A stretch of 64,000 nt of DNA from NCBI RefSeq assembly GCF_000620105.1, contig NZ_JHVK01000012.1, positions 58,399 to 122,398 on the forward strand, given 5' to 3'. Made by a program: the position numbers and the translations under genes. A model generated the notes under the pieces. That model made no database searches. It saw only the letters and a program-made list of their open reading frames with translations, and was not told the origin of the DNA. The first letter of the stretch is position 1, and each line of letters begins with the position of its first letter. This DNA comes from Microvirgula aerodenitrificans DSM 15089 (lineage in GTDB: Bacteria; Pseudomonadota; Gammaproteobacteria; Burkholderiales; Aquaspirillaceae). Shown here piece after piece: positions 41,985-50,967 of the stretch.

Positions 41985-43265
41985 ATGAAAGTCATGGTCA
42001 TCGGCGGGGGCGGTCGCGAGCATGCGCTCGCCTGGCGCATCGCCAAATCGCCCCGCGTCTCCAAGGTCTTCGTTGCCCCCGGCAACGCCGGTACGGCGCT
42101 CGACCCGCACCTGACCAATATCGCCGTCACCGACATTCCCGCGCTGGTGGCATTCGCCCGCGACGAGGACGTTGCGCTGACCGTGGTCGGACCGGAAGCG
42201 CCGCTGGCGGCCGGCGTGGTCGATGCGTTCCGCGCGGCCGGGCTGAAGATCTTCGGCCCGACCCAGTATGCGGCCCAGCTTGAATCGTCCAAGGACTTCG
42301 CCAAGGCATTCATGAAGCGCCATGGCATTCCGACCGCCGCTTATGAAACCTTCAGCGATGCCGCCGCCGCGCACGCGTATATCGACCGCAAGGGCGCACC
42401 GATCGTCATCAAGGCCGATGGCCTGGCCGCCGGCAAGGGTGTGATCGTGGCAATGACGCCGGAAGAAGCGCATGCCGCCATCGACGACATGCTGCTCGGC
42501 AACAAGATGGGCGACGCCGGTCACCGTGTGGTGATCGAGGACTTCCTCGTCGGCGAGGAAGCCAGCTTCATCGTCATGGTCGACGGCGACCATGTGCTGC
42601 CGATGGCCACCAGCCAGGACCACAAGCGCCTGCTGGACCACGACCAGGGCCCGAACACCGGCGGCATGGGTGCCTACAGCCCGGCACCGGTGGTCACCCC
42701 CGGCGTCCATGCCCGGGTGATGCGCGAAATCATCCTGCCGACGCTCGAAGGCATGAAGAAGGACGGCCACGTCTACACCGGCTTCCTGTATGCCGGGCTG
42801 ATGATCGATGCCCAGGGCTCGCCGTCGGTGATCGAGTTCAACTGCCGCTTCGGCGACCCGGAGACCCAGCCGATCATGCTGCGACTGAAGTCCGACTTCA
42901 CCGTACTGCTGGAAGCCGGCGTCAATGGCCGCCTGGACAAGGTAGAGGCCGAATGGGATCGCCGCGTGGCACTGGGTGTCGTGCTCGCCGCCGGCAACTA
43001 CCCGGAAACGCCGAAGGCCGGCGACGTGATCAACGGCCTGCCGGCAGAAAGCGCCGACTGCGTCGTGTTCCATGCCGGCACCCGCTTCAACGAGCAGCAG
43101 CAGGTCGTTACCGCCGGCGGCCGCGTGCTGTGCGTGACGGCGCTCGGCGACAGCGTGCGCATGGCCCAGCACCGCGCCTATGAAGTGGCCGACCAGATCT
43201 ACTTCGACGGCCGGCAGATGCGCCGTGACATCGGCGCCCGGGCACTGGCGCGTCGTCCCGCCTGA
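41985..43265 (+). CDS. purD: Phosphoribosylamine--glycine ligase
   Basis: This 426-residue ATP-grasp enzyme makes GAR in purine synthesis. The start MKVMVIGGGGREHALAW is standard. ATP-grasp residues are seen in PIVIKADGLAAGKGVIVA and in SVIEFNCRFGDPETQ, with the Asn-Gly-type metal site. The family length is about 425. An inverted repeat separates it from the convergent TPM gene. Confidence 0.97.
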   Translation: MKVMVIGGGGREHALAWRIAKSPRVSKVFVAPGNAGTALDPHLTNIAVTDIPALVAFARDEDVALTVVGPEAPLAAGVVDAFRAAGLKIFGPTQYAAQLESSKDFAKAFMKRHGIPTAAYETFSDAAAAHAYIDRKGAPIVIKADGLAAGKGVIVAMTPEEAHAAIDDMLLGNKMGDAGHRVVIEDFLVGEEASFIVMVDGDHVLPMATSQDHKRLLDHDQGPNTGGMGAYSPAPVVTPGVHARVMREIILPTLEGMKKDGHVYTGFLYAGLMIDAQGSPSVIEFNCRFGDPETQPIMLRLKSDFTVLLEAGVNGRLDKVEAEWDRRVALGVVLAAGNYPETPKAGDVINGLPAESADCVVFHAGTRFNEQQQVVTAGGRVLCVTALGDSVRMAQHRAYEVADQIYFDGRQMRRDIGARALARRPA

Positions 43266-43272
43266 GCGGAGG

Positions 43273-43310
43273 GGTGAGCAGCGACGCCACAGCGGCCGTC
43301 GCTGCTCACC
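43273..43310. terminator. Hairpin between convergent purD and TPM genes
   Basis: GGTGAGCAGCGAC (43273-43285) pairs perfectly with GTCGCTGCTCACC (43298-43310). There is no T run on either side, so it may block both convergent transcripts with Rho. Confidence 0.55.
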
Positions 43311-43317
43311 CATGCCG

Positions 43318-43821
43318 CTACAGCAGCACCGGCCGGTCCGGCAGCTCGTTCGGCCCGCCACCGGCCGGGAAATGGGTCGCAATGACCCCGGTCACCGCCG
43401 CAATGCCGTCCAGCGCACCGCCACGGAAGTCGCGGCGGCCAAAGGCCGTTTCCATCTGCTCGCAAATCCCGGCCCAGCCGGCCGCCCCCACCCTGGCATC
43501 GATGCCGCGATCGGCAACGATTTCGACCGCCCGGTCCGCCAGCAGCACATAAACCAGCACGCCGTTATTGTGCTCGGTATCCCAGACCCGCAGCAGCGAA
43601 AACACCTCGATGGCGCGGCTCTGCGCCGTGCGCCCGCCCAGGATCGCCCCCGGCGACAGCGCATCCTCGACCGCAAAGCGCACCTGCCCGCCATGGCGGC
43701 TTTCACCGCTGGCGATGGCGGCCTCGATCGCCGCCAGCGTCGCCGGCGGAAATGCCTGCCGCTGGCGCCAGCGTGTCATGCCCAGATGCCTGTACAGGCG
43801 TTTGCATACTGTCATTACCAT
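43318..43821 (-). CDS. TPM domain protein, cytoplasmic (second of pair)
   Basis: This 167-residue protein has no signal peptide or membrane segment and is mostly a TPM domain (about 20-150, with SRHGGQVRFAVEDAL, DTEHNNGVLVYVLLADRAVEIVADRGI). The same domain occurs in the secreted neighbour upstream, so the pair appears to work on both sides of the membrane or arose by duplication. Function is not established. The start at 43821 overlaps the end of the neighbour by seven bases, giving translational coupling. Confidence 0.82.
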   Translation of the reverse strand: MVMTVCKRLYRHLGMTRWRQRQAFPPATLAAIEAAIASGESRHGGQVRFAVEDALSPGAILGGRTAQSRAIEVFSLLRVWDTEHNNGVLVYVLLADRAVEIVADRGIDARVGAAGWAGICEQMETAFGRRDFRGGALDGIAAVTGVIATHFPAGGGPNELPDRPVLL

Positions 43822-44666
43822 TTTCCCGAAGCCCCACCACCACCAAAGCCCCCACCGCCGCCACCGAATCCGCCGCCGCGTCCGCCACCACCACCGAAGC
43901 CCCCGCCGCCAAAGCCGCCACCGGTCCCCACGATGCCGAGCAGGGTCAGCACGAAGGACAGCGCACCGGCACCGAGCGTCAGCAGCAAGGGGGTGGCAAA
44001 CAGCCATTCGAACACCGCCGCCGTCCCCGCCCCCAGCAGCAGTGCGGCCGGCAGCCGGCCCAGCATGCTGCGCAGCAGCCCGCCCAGCACGAACACCGGC
44101 ACCACGGCAAACACCAGCAGGTCCAGCCCGCCACCGCCGTTCTCGCCACGCGGCGCCTGCGGCGCCGGCAGGGGCTCGCCATCGATGACCGCCATCATGC
44201 TGTCTAGGCCGGCATCGATGCCGGCATAGAAATCGCCGTCACGGAAATGCGGCACGATGATTTCGCTGATGATCCGCTTGGCGGTCGCGTCATTCAGCGC
44301 GCCCTCCAGCCCGTAGCCGACCTCGATGCGCAGGCTGCGGTCATTCCTGGCCACGATCAGCAGTGCCCCGTCGTCGACCTTCTTGCGCCCGAGCTTCCAT
44401 TGCTCGACCACCCGCATGCCGTATTGCTCGATGCTGTCGTCGCCAGTGGTCGGCACGATCAGCAGCGCCAGCTGGCTGCCCTTCTTCGCCTCGAAGGCCT
44501 GCAGCTTCTGCTCCAGCGCGGCGCGCTGCCCGGCGTCCAGCGTATCGGTCAGATCGGTCACCCGCGCGGTCAGCGCCGGCACCGCCACCGGCCCGGCGGC
44601 GGCGAACAGGCTGCAGACCAGGGCCACTGCCGTCAGCAGGGTCCTGGTCGTGGCGGCAAGGGTCAT
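43815..44666 (-). CDS. TPM domain protein with glycine-rich tail, membrane-bound
   Basis: This 283-residue protein has a signal peptide (about 1-27), a periplasmic TPM domain (about 30-160, with GSQLALLIVPTTGDDSIEQYGMRV split here as LALLIVPTTGDDSIEQYG), and two to three hydrophobic segments (about 180-250). A Gly/Phe-rich tail ends in GGASGKW. This is the YgcG-type layout. TPM proteins next to LemA are widespread; roles in envelope stress and protein quality control at the membrane have been proposed. It overlaps lemA by four bases. Confidence 0.85.
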   Translation of the reverse strand: MTLAATTRTLLTAVALVCSLFAAAGPVAVPALTARVTDLTDTLDAGQRAALEQKLQAFEAKKGSQLALLIVPTTGDDSIEQYGMRVVEQWKLGRKKVDDGALLIVARNDRSLRIEVGYGLEGALNDATAKRIISEIIVPHFRDGDFYAGIDAGLDSMMAVIDGEPLPAPQAPRGENGGGGLDLLVFAVVPVFVLGGLLRSMLGRLPAALLLGAGTAAVFEWLFATPLLLTLGAGALSFVLTLLGIVGTGGGFGGGGFGGGGGRGGGFGGGGGGFGGGGASGKW

Positions 44667-45295
44667 TTCGTCGTGCCCGGTGCCGCAGCGGCAGGCGCCG
44701 CCGGCGTGGTGCCGAAATCGACCGTCGGCGCCGTCGAGATGGCGCGTTCGTTTTCCACCGTGAAGTTCGGCTTGACCTTGTAGCCGAATGCCATGGCGGT
44801 CAGGTTGGACGGGAAGCTGCGCACGGTCAGGTTATAGTCCTGCACCGACTGGATATAGCGGTTGCGGGCCACGGCAATGCGGTTCTCGGTGCCTTCCAGT
44901 TGCGCCTGCAGATCGCGGAAGCCGGTATTGGCCTTCAGGTCCGGATAGTTCTCCGACACCACCAGCAGGCGCGACAGCGCGCTGCTCAGACCGGCCTGCG
45001 CCGACTGGAAGCGGGCAAACGCCTCCGGGTCGTTGACCAGTTCCGGCGAGGCCTGGATGCTGCCCACCCGCGCCCGTGCCTCGGTGACCTGGGTCAGCAC
45101 TTTTTCCTCGTGCGTCGCATAGCCCTTGACCGTATTGACCAGATTCGGCACCAGATCGGCACGACGCTGGTACTGGTTCACCACTTCGGCCCAGCTGGCC
45201 TTGATCTGCTCGTCATTGGCCTGCAGCGTGTTGTAGCCGCAACCGGACAGGCTCAGCACCCATGCGGCGATCAACAGTTTCCATAGCGTGCGCAT
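44663..45295 (-). CDS. lemA: LemA family protein
   Basis: This 210-residue protein has a signal/anchor with the lipobox-like LSLSGCGYN (Cys near 19) and a four-helix LemA domain including YNTLQANDEQIKASWAEV, RADLVPNLVNTVKGYA and SENYPDLKANTGFRDLQAQLEG. LemA proteins are membrane-linked with the bulk outside the cytoplasm; their job is unclear. It heads the lemA-TPM-TPM operon. The tail is Ala/Pro/Thr-rich. Confidence 0.92.
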   Translation of the reverse strand: MRTLWKLLIAAWVLSLSGCGYNTLQANDEQIKASWAEVVNQYQRRADLVPNLVNTVKGYATHEEKVLTQVTEARARVGSIQASPELVNDPEAFARFQSAQAGLSSALSRLLVVSENYPDLKANTGFRDLQAQLEGTENRIAVARNRYIQSVQDYNLTVRSFPSNLTAMAFGYKVKPNFTVENERAISTAPTVDFGTTPAAPAAAAPGTTK

Positions 45296-45363
45296 TTATC
45301 GACTCCCGGAATTGGCAATATCCGGAAGTATTGTAGAAAAAGGGGGCAGGCAGGGTAACGGAA

Positions 45364-45400
45364 TGCAAAAAACCACGGAAATATGCCCGTGGCTTTTGCA
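45364..45400 (-). terminator. Rho-independent terminator of pyrE
   Basis: On the minus strand CCACGG (complement of 45387-45392) pairs with CCGTGG (complement of 45373-45378) and is followed by TTTTTTGC. It ends pyrE before the lemA promoter region. Confidence 0.85.
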
Positions 45401-45415
45401 CTGCCGGGGTCCGGT

Positions 45416-46063
45416 TCAGCTCGCCGCCACCCCGTACTGCTGACGATAGGCCTGCACCCGCTGCAGGTTCTGTTCGAGTTCCGGCGCGCCGGCCAGGTAG
45501 CCGAGCAGATCGTCGAGGGTTGCGATGGCGACCACCGGGATACCGAACTGTTCGGCTACTTCCTGGGTGGCCGACAGCGTGCCCTGACCGCGTTCCATCC
45601 GGTCCAGCGCAATGGCGACACCGGCCGGTTCCGCGCCGGCGGCACGGATCAGCTCGACCGATTCGCGCACCGAAGTACCGGCGGAAATCACGTCATCGAT
45701 CACCAGCACCCGGCCACGCAGCGGGGCGCCGACCAGCACGCCGCCTTCGCCATGGTCCTTGGCTTCCTTGCGGTTGTAGGCGAACGGCACGTCGCGACCA
45801 CGTTCGGCCAGTGCCATGGTCACGCCACCGGCCAGCACGATGCCCTTGTAGGCCGGGCCGAACATCATGTCGAAGCCGATGCCGCTGGCGTCGATCGACT
45901 GGGCATAGAAGCGCGACAGTGCCAGCAGGCTCGCGCCGTGGTTGAACAGGCCCGCATTGAAGAAGTACGGGCTCGGCCGGCCGGCCTTGGTAACGAACTC
46001 GCCGAAGCGCAAAACCTGCTCATCGACGGCGAAACGAATAAAATCCTGACGAAAATCGCTCAT
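45416..46063 (-). CDS. pyrE: Orotate phosphoribosyltransferase
   Basis: This 215-residue enzyme attaches ribose-5-phosphate to orotate in pyrimidine synthesis. The PRPP-binding loop [17 protein letters not shown] is plain, and [21 protein letters not shown] and [14 protein letters not shown] are family segments. I chose the ATG at 46063 ([12 protein letters not shown]); the longer frame runs into the xthA promoter. It is divergent from xthA, the usual pairing in betaproteobacteria, and ends at a good terminator. Confidence 0.96.
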   Translation of the reverse strand: MSDFRQDFIRFAVDEQVLRFGEFVTKAGRPSPYFFNAGLFNHGASLLALSRFYAQSIDASGIGFDMMFGPAYKGIVLAGGVTMALAERGRDVPFAYNRKEAKDHGEGGVLVGAPLRGRVLVIDDVISAGTSVRESVELIRAAGAEPAGVAIALDRMERGQGTLSATQEVAEQFGIPVVAIATLDDLLGYLAGAPELEQNLQRVQAYRQQYGVAAS

Positions 46064-46187
46064 GGCCCCACTCCTGATCCGGTGGCGGCCGTCCAGCGCG
46101 GCCGCGCAAACGGCGCGAAGCATACCCGTGCCGGCGCCTCGCGTCACGCCGCATCCCGCCCCGCAACCCCCTTCCCGGAGATCCACT

Positions 46188-46958
46188 TTGCCACGCATCA
46201 TCAGCGCCAACCTCAACGGTATCCGCTCGGCGGACAAGAAAGGGTTTTTCAACTGGCTGGCCGGCAGCGGCGGCGACATCGTCTGCGTACAGGAGCTGAA
46301 GGCCCAGGACGCCGACCTGTCGCCCCTTCACCGCCAGCCGCCCGGCTACCCGTTCAGTGCCTTCCATTGCGCGGAGAAGAAGGGCTACAGCGGCGTCGGC
46401 ATCTATGCCCGCCAGCAGCCGGACCGGGTGATCGAAGGACTTGGCCTGCCCGAGTTCGATGCCGAAGGCCGCTATCTGCGCGCCGATTTCGGCCCGCTGA
46501 GCGTGATTTCGCTGTACCTGCCGTCCGGCTCGTCCAGCGAAGAGCGCCAGCAGGTGAAATTCGCCTTCATGGCCGCCTTCCTGCCGCAACTGGAAGCGCT
46601 GATCGCCGAAGGCCGTGACCTGGTGCTGTGCGGTGACTGGAATATTGCCCACAAGGAAATCGACCTGAAAAACTGGAAGGGCAACCTGAAGAACTCCGGC
46701 TTCCTGCCCGAGGAACGCGCGTGGCTGAGCGACGTGTTCGACCGCGTCGGCTTCGTCGACGTCTGGCGCCGGCTGTATGCGGACATCCCCGGCTACACCT
46801 GGTGGTCGAACCGCGGCCAGGCCTATGCCAAGGACGTCGGCTGGCGCATCGACTACCAGATCGCCACACCGGCACTGGCCGCGCGTGCCACCTCGGCCAG
46901 CGTCTACAAGGACGAGAAGTTCTCCGATCACGCGCCGCTGATCGTCGACTACAGCTAA
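46188..46958 (+). CDS. xthA: Exodeoxyribonuclease III, TTG start
   Basis: This 256-residue nuclease of the exonuclease-endonuclease-phosphatase fold repairs abasic sites. Residues include Asn in [10 protein letters not shown], Glu in [15 protein letters not shown] with Asp and Asn, and the C-terminal [12 protein letters not shown]is. The best start is TTG at 46188, with CGGAG seven bases before it; no ATG lies between 46062 and the conserved [10 protein letters not shown], and the ATG at 46062 would add 42 unrelated residues and overlap pyrE's start. It is convergent with the AraC gene, overlapping by four bases. Confidence 0.93.
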   Translation: MPRIISANLNGIRSADKKGFFNWLAGSGGDIVCVQELKAQDADLSPLHRQPPGYPFSAFHCAEKKGYSGVGIYARQQPDRVIEGLGLPEFDAEGRYLRADFGPLSVISLYLPSGSSSEERQQVKFAFMAAFLPQLEALIAEGRDLVLCGDWNIAHKEIDLKNWKGNLKNSGFLPEERAWLSDVFDRVGFVDVWRRLYADIPGYTWWSNRGQAYAKDVGWRIDYQIATPALAARATSASVYKDEKFSDHAPLIVDYS

Positions 46959-47827
46959 CGCCGCAACGCCGCGCGATATTGCGACGGCGTTGCGCCAAGC
47001 GCGTCGCGAAAGCGCCGCGTCAGGTGGCTGCCGCTGGCAAAGCCGCAGGCCGCCGCCACCGCGGTCAGCGGCAGGTCGCCGTCGCGCAGCAAGCGGCGCG
47101 CGCGGTCGAGCCGGCGCGCAATCAGCCAGGCGTGCGGTGGCAGGCCGAAGCTGGCGCGAAACGCACGGGCAAAGTGGAATTCGGACAGCGCGCACAGCCC
47201 GGCCAGTTCGGCCAGCGTGATCTCGCCATCCAGCCCGGCATCGATATAGTCGACCAGCCGCCGGCGCAGCGCCGGCGCCAGCCCGCCCCGGACCGCGCCC
47301 GGCCGCCAGCCGCTGTGCTGGCGCACCAGGTGCAGCAGTGTCTGCTGTACCAGTTCGTTCGCCGCCAGCCGCATGGCATCCTCCGTCCAGTCGATGGCGT
47401 GGATGCGGCGACACCAGCCTGCCAGCACGGCATCGTCCAGATAGGTCAGGTCGGCCAGCTGCACCGCGCGGGGTTCGCGATCCATGCTGGTCACGATCAG
47501 TTCGGCCAGCCGGGTCGGCGAGAAATACAGGTGGACGAAGTGCAGGTCGCCGTCGATGACCCATTCCGACGCATGGTCGCCCGGCAGCAGGCACAGTCGC
47601 CCCGGTGCGCCATAGTGGCCGGGCTGGCTGCGCCGCCAGGTGCCCTGCCCGCCGGACAGGTACAGCGACAGCGTATGACTGCCCGGTTCGCTGTAGCAGG
47701 TCTGGTCGTCGTGGTTGCGCCATTCGGCCACGCCGATGCCGTCGCTGAGCATGGCGGCGCGTTCGAGCGTGGCATGCGAGCGCTCGGACAGGATGGTGAA
47801 GATCTGATGGTCCAGCGACGAGTCCAT
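46955..47827 (-). CDS. AraC family transcriptional regulator
   Basis: This 290-residue regulator has an N-terminal cupin-like sensor (about 15-165, with WRRSQPGHYGAPGRLCLLPGD) and a C-terminal double helix-turn-helix of the AraC type. ITLAELAGLCALSEFHFARAF is shortened here as LAELAGLCALSEFHFARAF, and the second helix set is LTAVAAACGFASGSHLTRRF. It is divergent from the DMT exporter gene and probably controls it through dyads in the 125-base gap. The inducer is unknown. Confidence 0.9.
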   Translation of the reverse strand: MDSSLDHQIFTILSERSHATLERAAMLSDGIGVAEWRNHDDQTCYSEPGSHTLSLYLSGGQGTWRRSQPGHYGAPGRLCLLPGDHASEWVIDGDLHFVHLYFSPTRLAELIVTSMDREPRAVQLADLTYLDDAVLAGWCRRIHAIDWTEDAMRLAANELVQQTLLHLVRQHSGWRPGAVRGGLAPALRRRLVDYIDAGLDGEITLAELAGLCALSEFHFARAFRASFGLPPHAWLIARRLDRARRLLRDGDLPLTAVAAACGFASGSHLTRRFRDALGATPSQYRAALRR

Positions 47828-47906
47828 GTGCGGCAGTGTACTGCCGACCGACCGCGCATGCTGCCGCGCTGCAACAAAAGCGCAAGAACGTGCAAGCAGC
47901 AACGGC

Positions 47907-47954
47907 CATCACTGGTGATGATGGAAACATTCCCGTCTCCGGATGTTTCATCAT
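47907..47954. promoter_or_regulatory. Dyad elements between araC-type regulator and exporter genes
   Basis: CATCAC-TG-GTGATG (47907-47920) is a perfect dyad. GATGGAAACAT (47920-47930) faces ATGTTTCATC (47943-47952) with one gap. They lie directly before the exporter start and are candidate AraC-type operator sites. Confidence 0.4.
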
Positions 47955-48864
47955 GAATGCCCTGCTTTACCTGTCCGTCGTGCTGATCTGGGGCACGACC
48001 TGGATCGCCATCAAGATGCAGCTCGGCGAGGTGCCGGTCAGCCTGTCGATCGGCTGGCGCTTTGCCCTGGCCGCCGCCGTGCTGTTCGCCATTCTCGCCG
48101 TGCGTCGCCAGCTGAAACCGCTGCCGCGCCAGGCCTGGGGACTGGTATTCGCCCAGGGCCTGTGCCTGTTCTGCGTCAATTTCCTGTGCTTCTACCATGC
48201 AGGGGACTACATCACCACCGGACTGGAAGCGGTGGTGTTCTCGACGGCTGCGCTGTGGAATGCGGTCAATGCACGCCTGTTCCTCGGCCGCCGCATCGCC
48301 CCGAACGTGATTCTCGGCGGCGCCGTCGGCCTGCTCGGCCTGCTGGCGCTGTTCTCGCCGGAGTTCTCCCACACCTCGGGCATGCGCACGGCCATCGGCC
48401 TCGGCCTGAGTCTGGTCGGCACCCTGTGCTTCTCGGCCGGCAACCTGCTGTCGGCGCGGCTGCAGTCACTCGGCCTGAAGCCGCTGTACACCAACGCCTG
48501 GGGCATGCTGAGCGGTGCGCTGGTGCTGCTGGTCGGCAGTGCGGCGGCGGGCGTGCCATTCGTGTTCGACCCCAGCCCCGGCTATGTCGGCGCGCTGCTG
48601 TATCTGGCGATTCCCGGCTCGGTGATCGGCTTCACCGCCTACCTGATGCTGGTCGGCCGGCTTGGCCCGGAGCGCGCCGCCTACTGCACGGTATTGTTCC
48701 CGCTGGTGGCGCTGAACATTTCGGTGTTCGCCGAAGGCTATGTATGGACACCGCTGGCGCTGGCCGGCGTCGCCCTGGTCATGCTCGGCAACTGGCTGGT
48801 GTTCCGCCCGGCGTCGGCCGGGTCCGGCTGGCCGCTGTGGCGGCGGGCGAAGTCCGGCTGCTAG
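47953..48864 (+). CDS. EamA/DMT family transporter
   Basis: This 303-residue inner-membrane protein has ten hydrophobic segments in two EamA repeats (about 1-140 and 150-290). Typical features are LIWGTTWIAIKMQLG at the start and PGSVIGFTAYLMLVGRLGPERAAYC in the second half. The family exports amino acids, nucleosides or drugs; the substrate is not visible. It is divergent from an AraC-type regulator and convergent with a TauE/SafE permease gene, overlapping by four bases. Confidence 0.9.
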   Translation: MNALLYLSVVLIWGTTWIAIKMQLGEVPVSLSIGWRFALAAAVLFAILAVRRQLKPLPRQAWGLVFAQGLCLFCVNFLCFYHAGDYITTGLEAVVFSTAALWNAVNARLFLGRRIAPNVILGGAVGLLGLLALFSPEFSHTSGMRTAIGLGLSLVGTLCFSAGNLLSARLQSLGLKPLYTNAWGMLSGALVLLVGSAAAGVPFVFDPSPGYVGALLYLAIPGSVIGFTAYLMLVGRLGPERAAYCTVLFPLVALNISVFAEGYVWTPLALAGVALVMLGNWLVFRPASAGSGWPLWRRAKSGC

Positions 48865-49664
48865 CGCAGCAGCCCCCACAGCATGTCGGTCGCCATGACC
48901 ACCATCAGGGCGGCGAACACCTTCTTCAGCCGGCTGACCGGCAAGCGGTGCGCCAGCGCCGCGCCCAGCGGTGCCAGCGCGCTGGTGATCACGCACAGCG
49001 TGATCAGGCCCGGCAGATAGATGAAGCCGGCCGACCACGGCGGCAGGCCGGGTGCCTGCCAGCCGCTGATCAGGTAGCCGATCGCGCCGGACACCGCGAT
49101 CGGCCAGCCGAGCGCGGCACTGGTCGCAATCGCCCGCGGTACGGCGATCTGGCACCAGACCATGAACGGCACGCTCATCGAGCCGCCACCGATGCCGACA
49201 AAGCTGGAAACCAGCCCGATCAGGCCACCGGCGACACCCATGCCGGCGGTTTGCGGCAGAGTACGCGTGCCCTTCGGCTTCTTGTCGAGCAGCATCTGCG
49301 CCGCAACCGCGTACGCATAGACGACAAAGAACCATTTGAGTTCGCGGCTGGGCAGATAGCCGGCGACCTGGGTGCCGGCCAGCGTGCCGATCACCATCCA
49401 CGGTGCCATCCGGCGCACGATGCTCCAGTCGACGGCACCGCGCAGATGATGGGCGCGCACGCTGGACATGCTGGTGAACACCATCACCGCCAGCGAGGTG
49501 CCGAGTGCCAGGTGCTGGACATGGGTATGGAAACCGCTGGCCTCCAGCGTCCACACCATGGCCGGCACGATGATCAGCCCGCCCCCCACCCCCAGCAGAC
49601 CGGCCAGAAAACCGGCAATGACACCGACGCCGGCCAGCGCGGCCAGAATGGACAGATCGGGCAC
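48861..49664 (-). CDS. TauE/SafE family permease, GTG start
   Basis: This 267-residue membrane protein has about eight hydrophobic segments and the two Gly-rich family repeats, GFLAGLLGVGGGLIIVPAM and GLVSSFVGIGGGSMSVPFM. The family exports sulfite, organosulfonates or related anions. The start is GTG at 49664, overlapping the stop of the EVE gene as TAGTG; the longer frame reads backwards through that gene and is an artefact. The pair is translationally coupled. Confidence 0.9.
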   Translation of the reverse strand: MPDLSILAALAGVGVIAGFLAGLLGVGGGLIIVPAMVWTLEASGFHTHVQHLALGTSLAVMVFTSMSSVRAHHLRGAVDWSIVRRMAPWMVIGTLAGTQVAGYLPSRELKWFFVVYAYAVAAQMLLDKKPKGTRTLPQTAGMGVAGGLIGLVSSFVGIGGGSMSVPFMVWCQIAVPRAIATSAALGWPIAVSGAIGYLISGWQAPGLPPWSAGFIYLPGLITLCVITSALAPLGAALAHRLPVSRLKKVFAALMVVMATDMLWGLLR

Positions 49665-50116
49665 TAGCGCCACCTTTCGTGAATCAGTTTCCAGTGTGCC
49701 GGATCGACCGGCATGGCCGACAGCCGGCTGCCCGGCGCCAGCACCTGCAGGGTCGCCAGCTCGGGCACGGCACGCAGTTCGGCCATGGTGATGACCCGCG
49801 GATAGCGGGTGACGAACGACACGTCGACCGAATACCAGCGCGGCTGGTCCGGCGTGGCTTTCGGGTCGAAGTAGCGGCTGTCGGGATCGAACTGGGTCGG
49901 GTCCGGATAGGCGGCCGACGCAATGTCCATCTCCCCGGCCAGGCCGATCTCGCGGCAGCTCGAATGCCACAGGAACGCCCGGTCGCCGGGCCGCATGCGA
50001 TCGCGGATAAAGTTGCGCACCTGGTAGTTGCGCACCCCGGTCCACTCGCCACGCCCGTCGCGGGCAAGGTCGTCGATCCCCCAGCAGGCGGGCTCGGACT
50101 TCATCAGCCAGAACAT
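49664..50116 (-). CDS. EVE domain-containing protein
   Basis: This 150-residue protein is a single EVE (PUA-like) domain, start MFWLMKSEPACWGIDDL, with GVRNYQVRNFIRD and AFLWHSSCREIG. EVE domains bind modified bases in DNA or RNA; stand-alone housekeeping versions such as this one are common in proteobacteria and of uncertain role. It lies between the 5-FCL and TauE genes in one direction. Confidence 0.92.
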   Translation of the reverse strand: MFWLMKSEPACWGIDDLARDGRGEWTGVRNYQVRNFIRDRMRPGDRAFLWHSSCREIGLAGEMDIASAAYPDPTQFDPDSRYFDPKATPDQPRWYSVDVSFVTRYPRVITMAELRAVPELATLQVLAPGSRLSAMPVDPAHWKLIHERWR

Positions 50117-50179
50117 GTCATTTCACTATGCGGAAGGAATCGATTGTGCCTGCGGCGAACGGCAGGAACAAGCAGGCGA

Positions 50180-50758
50180 TCAGCGGGCGGGCCGCCAGAC
50201 GCGCTGTTCGGTCAGGACCCGGTCCAGCGGCAGGTCGTGCGCCTCGCGCGGGATGGCGTCGGCGCGCTGGCAGGCAAACGCGCAGCCGAACAGCCACGGA
50301 CGGGCGTGGCGGCGCATCAGCGGAGACAGGGTGCAATCGTAGTAGCCGCCCCCCTGGCCGAGCCGGTAACCGGCGGCATCGAAACCGACCAGCGGCATGA
50401 ATACCGCCTGCAGGCGCGAGGCCGGCACCACCGGCCCGAGCGGTTCGACGATGCCGAGCCGGCTGACGCGCCAGCGGGTGGACGACGTGAGTTCGACGAA
50501 GCCAAGCACCCGGCCGCGCGCCGGCACCACCGGCCAGAACACCCGGCAGCGGCGCGCGAGCGCGCGCGCAATCAGCGGCGCGAGCGAAAGCTCGCTGCCA
50601 CTGGCGTGATAGACGGCGATTCGACGACCCGGCGCCAGATAGGACTGGGCCCGGATGGCGACCCGGTTCGCGGCGGAAAGCCGGTAACGGGGCGTCAGCA
50701 TCAGCCGTTTGCCGCGCAGTTCGCGGCGCAGGGCGCGCTTGGCTTCCGTCAGGGTCAT
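50180..50758 (-). CDS. 5-formyltetrahydrofolate cyclo-ligase
   Basis: This 192-residue enzyme (YgfA/FAU1 family) returns 5-formyl-THF to the active folate pool using ATP. The start MTLTEAKRALRRELR and the family motif LGQGGGYYD, with PLVGFDAAGYR before it, are clear. It lies directly downstream of 6S RNA, the arrangement conserved from gamma- to betaproteobacteria, and is probably co-transcribed with it. Confidence 0.94.
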   Translation of the reverse strand: MTLTEAKRALRRELRGKRLMLTPRYRLSAANRVAIRAQSYLAPGRRIAVYHASGSELSLAPLIARALARRCRVFWPVVPARGRVLGFVELTSSTRWRVSRLGIVEPLGPVVPASRLQAVFMPLVGFDAAGYRLGQGGGYYDCTLSPLMRRHARPWLFGCAFACQRADAIPREAHDLPLDRVLTEQRVWRPAR

Positions 50759-50775
50759 GGGGAGGGAGAAGAGGG

Positions 50776-50955
50776 TAGCCCCCGCAGGTGCCGATTAGAC
50801 TTGTCATCCCGAACCTGAGGTTCAGGTGGCCACCGGCAGCGCATTTCGGGCGCACCGGCTAGCGGCACGACTCGCCCACGCGCAATCAGCTGGCAGCCTT
50901 TTAACATCTATTGGTTCAGAGAATTTAAGCCTTCCCGAACACCGCAGGGGACTAA
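50776..50955 (-). ncRNA. ssrS: 6S RNA
   Basis: On the minus strand the roughly 180-base segment runs from CCCCTGCGGTGTTCG to CACCTGCGGGGG, whose ends form the closing stem. The region between includes TCTGAACC, an open central bubble and CACCTGAACCTCAGGTTCGGG, as in proteobacterial 6S RNAs. 6S RNA binds housekeeping RNA polymerase in stationary phase. Position between zapA and the 5-FCL gene supports the call. Ends are approximate. Confidence 0.85.
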
Positions 50956-50967
50956 AGCTGTAAGAGA

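Noticed and set aside
48861..50045. Long form of the TauE/SafE protein starting at 50045
   Set aside because: The extra 127 residues are an alternative-frame reading of the EVE gene; GTG at 49664 gives a standard protein.
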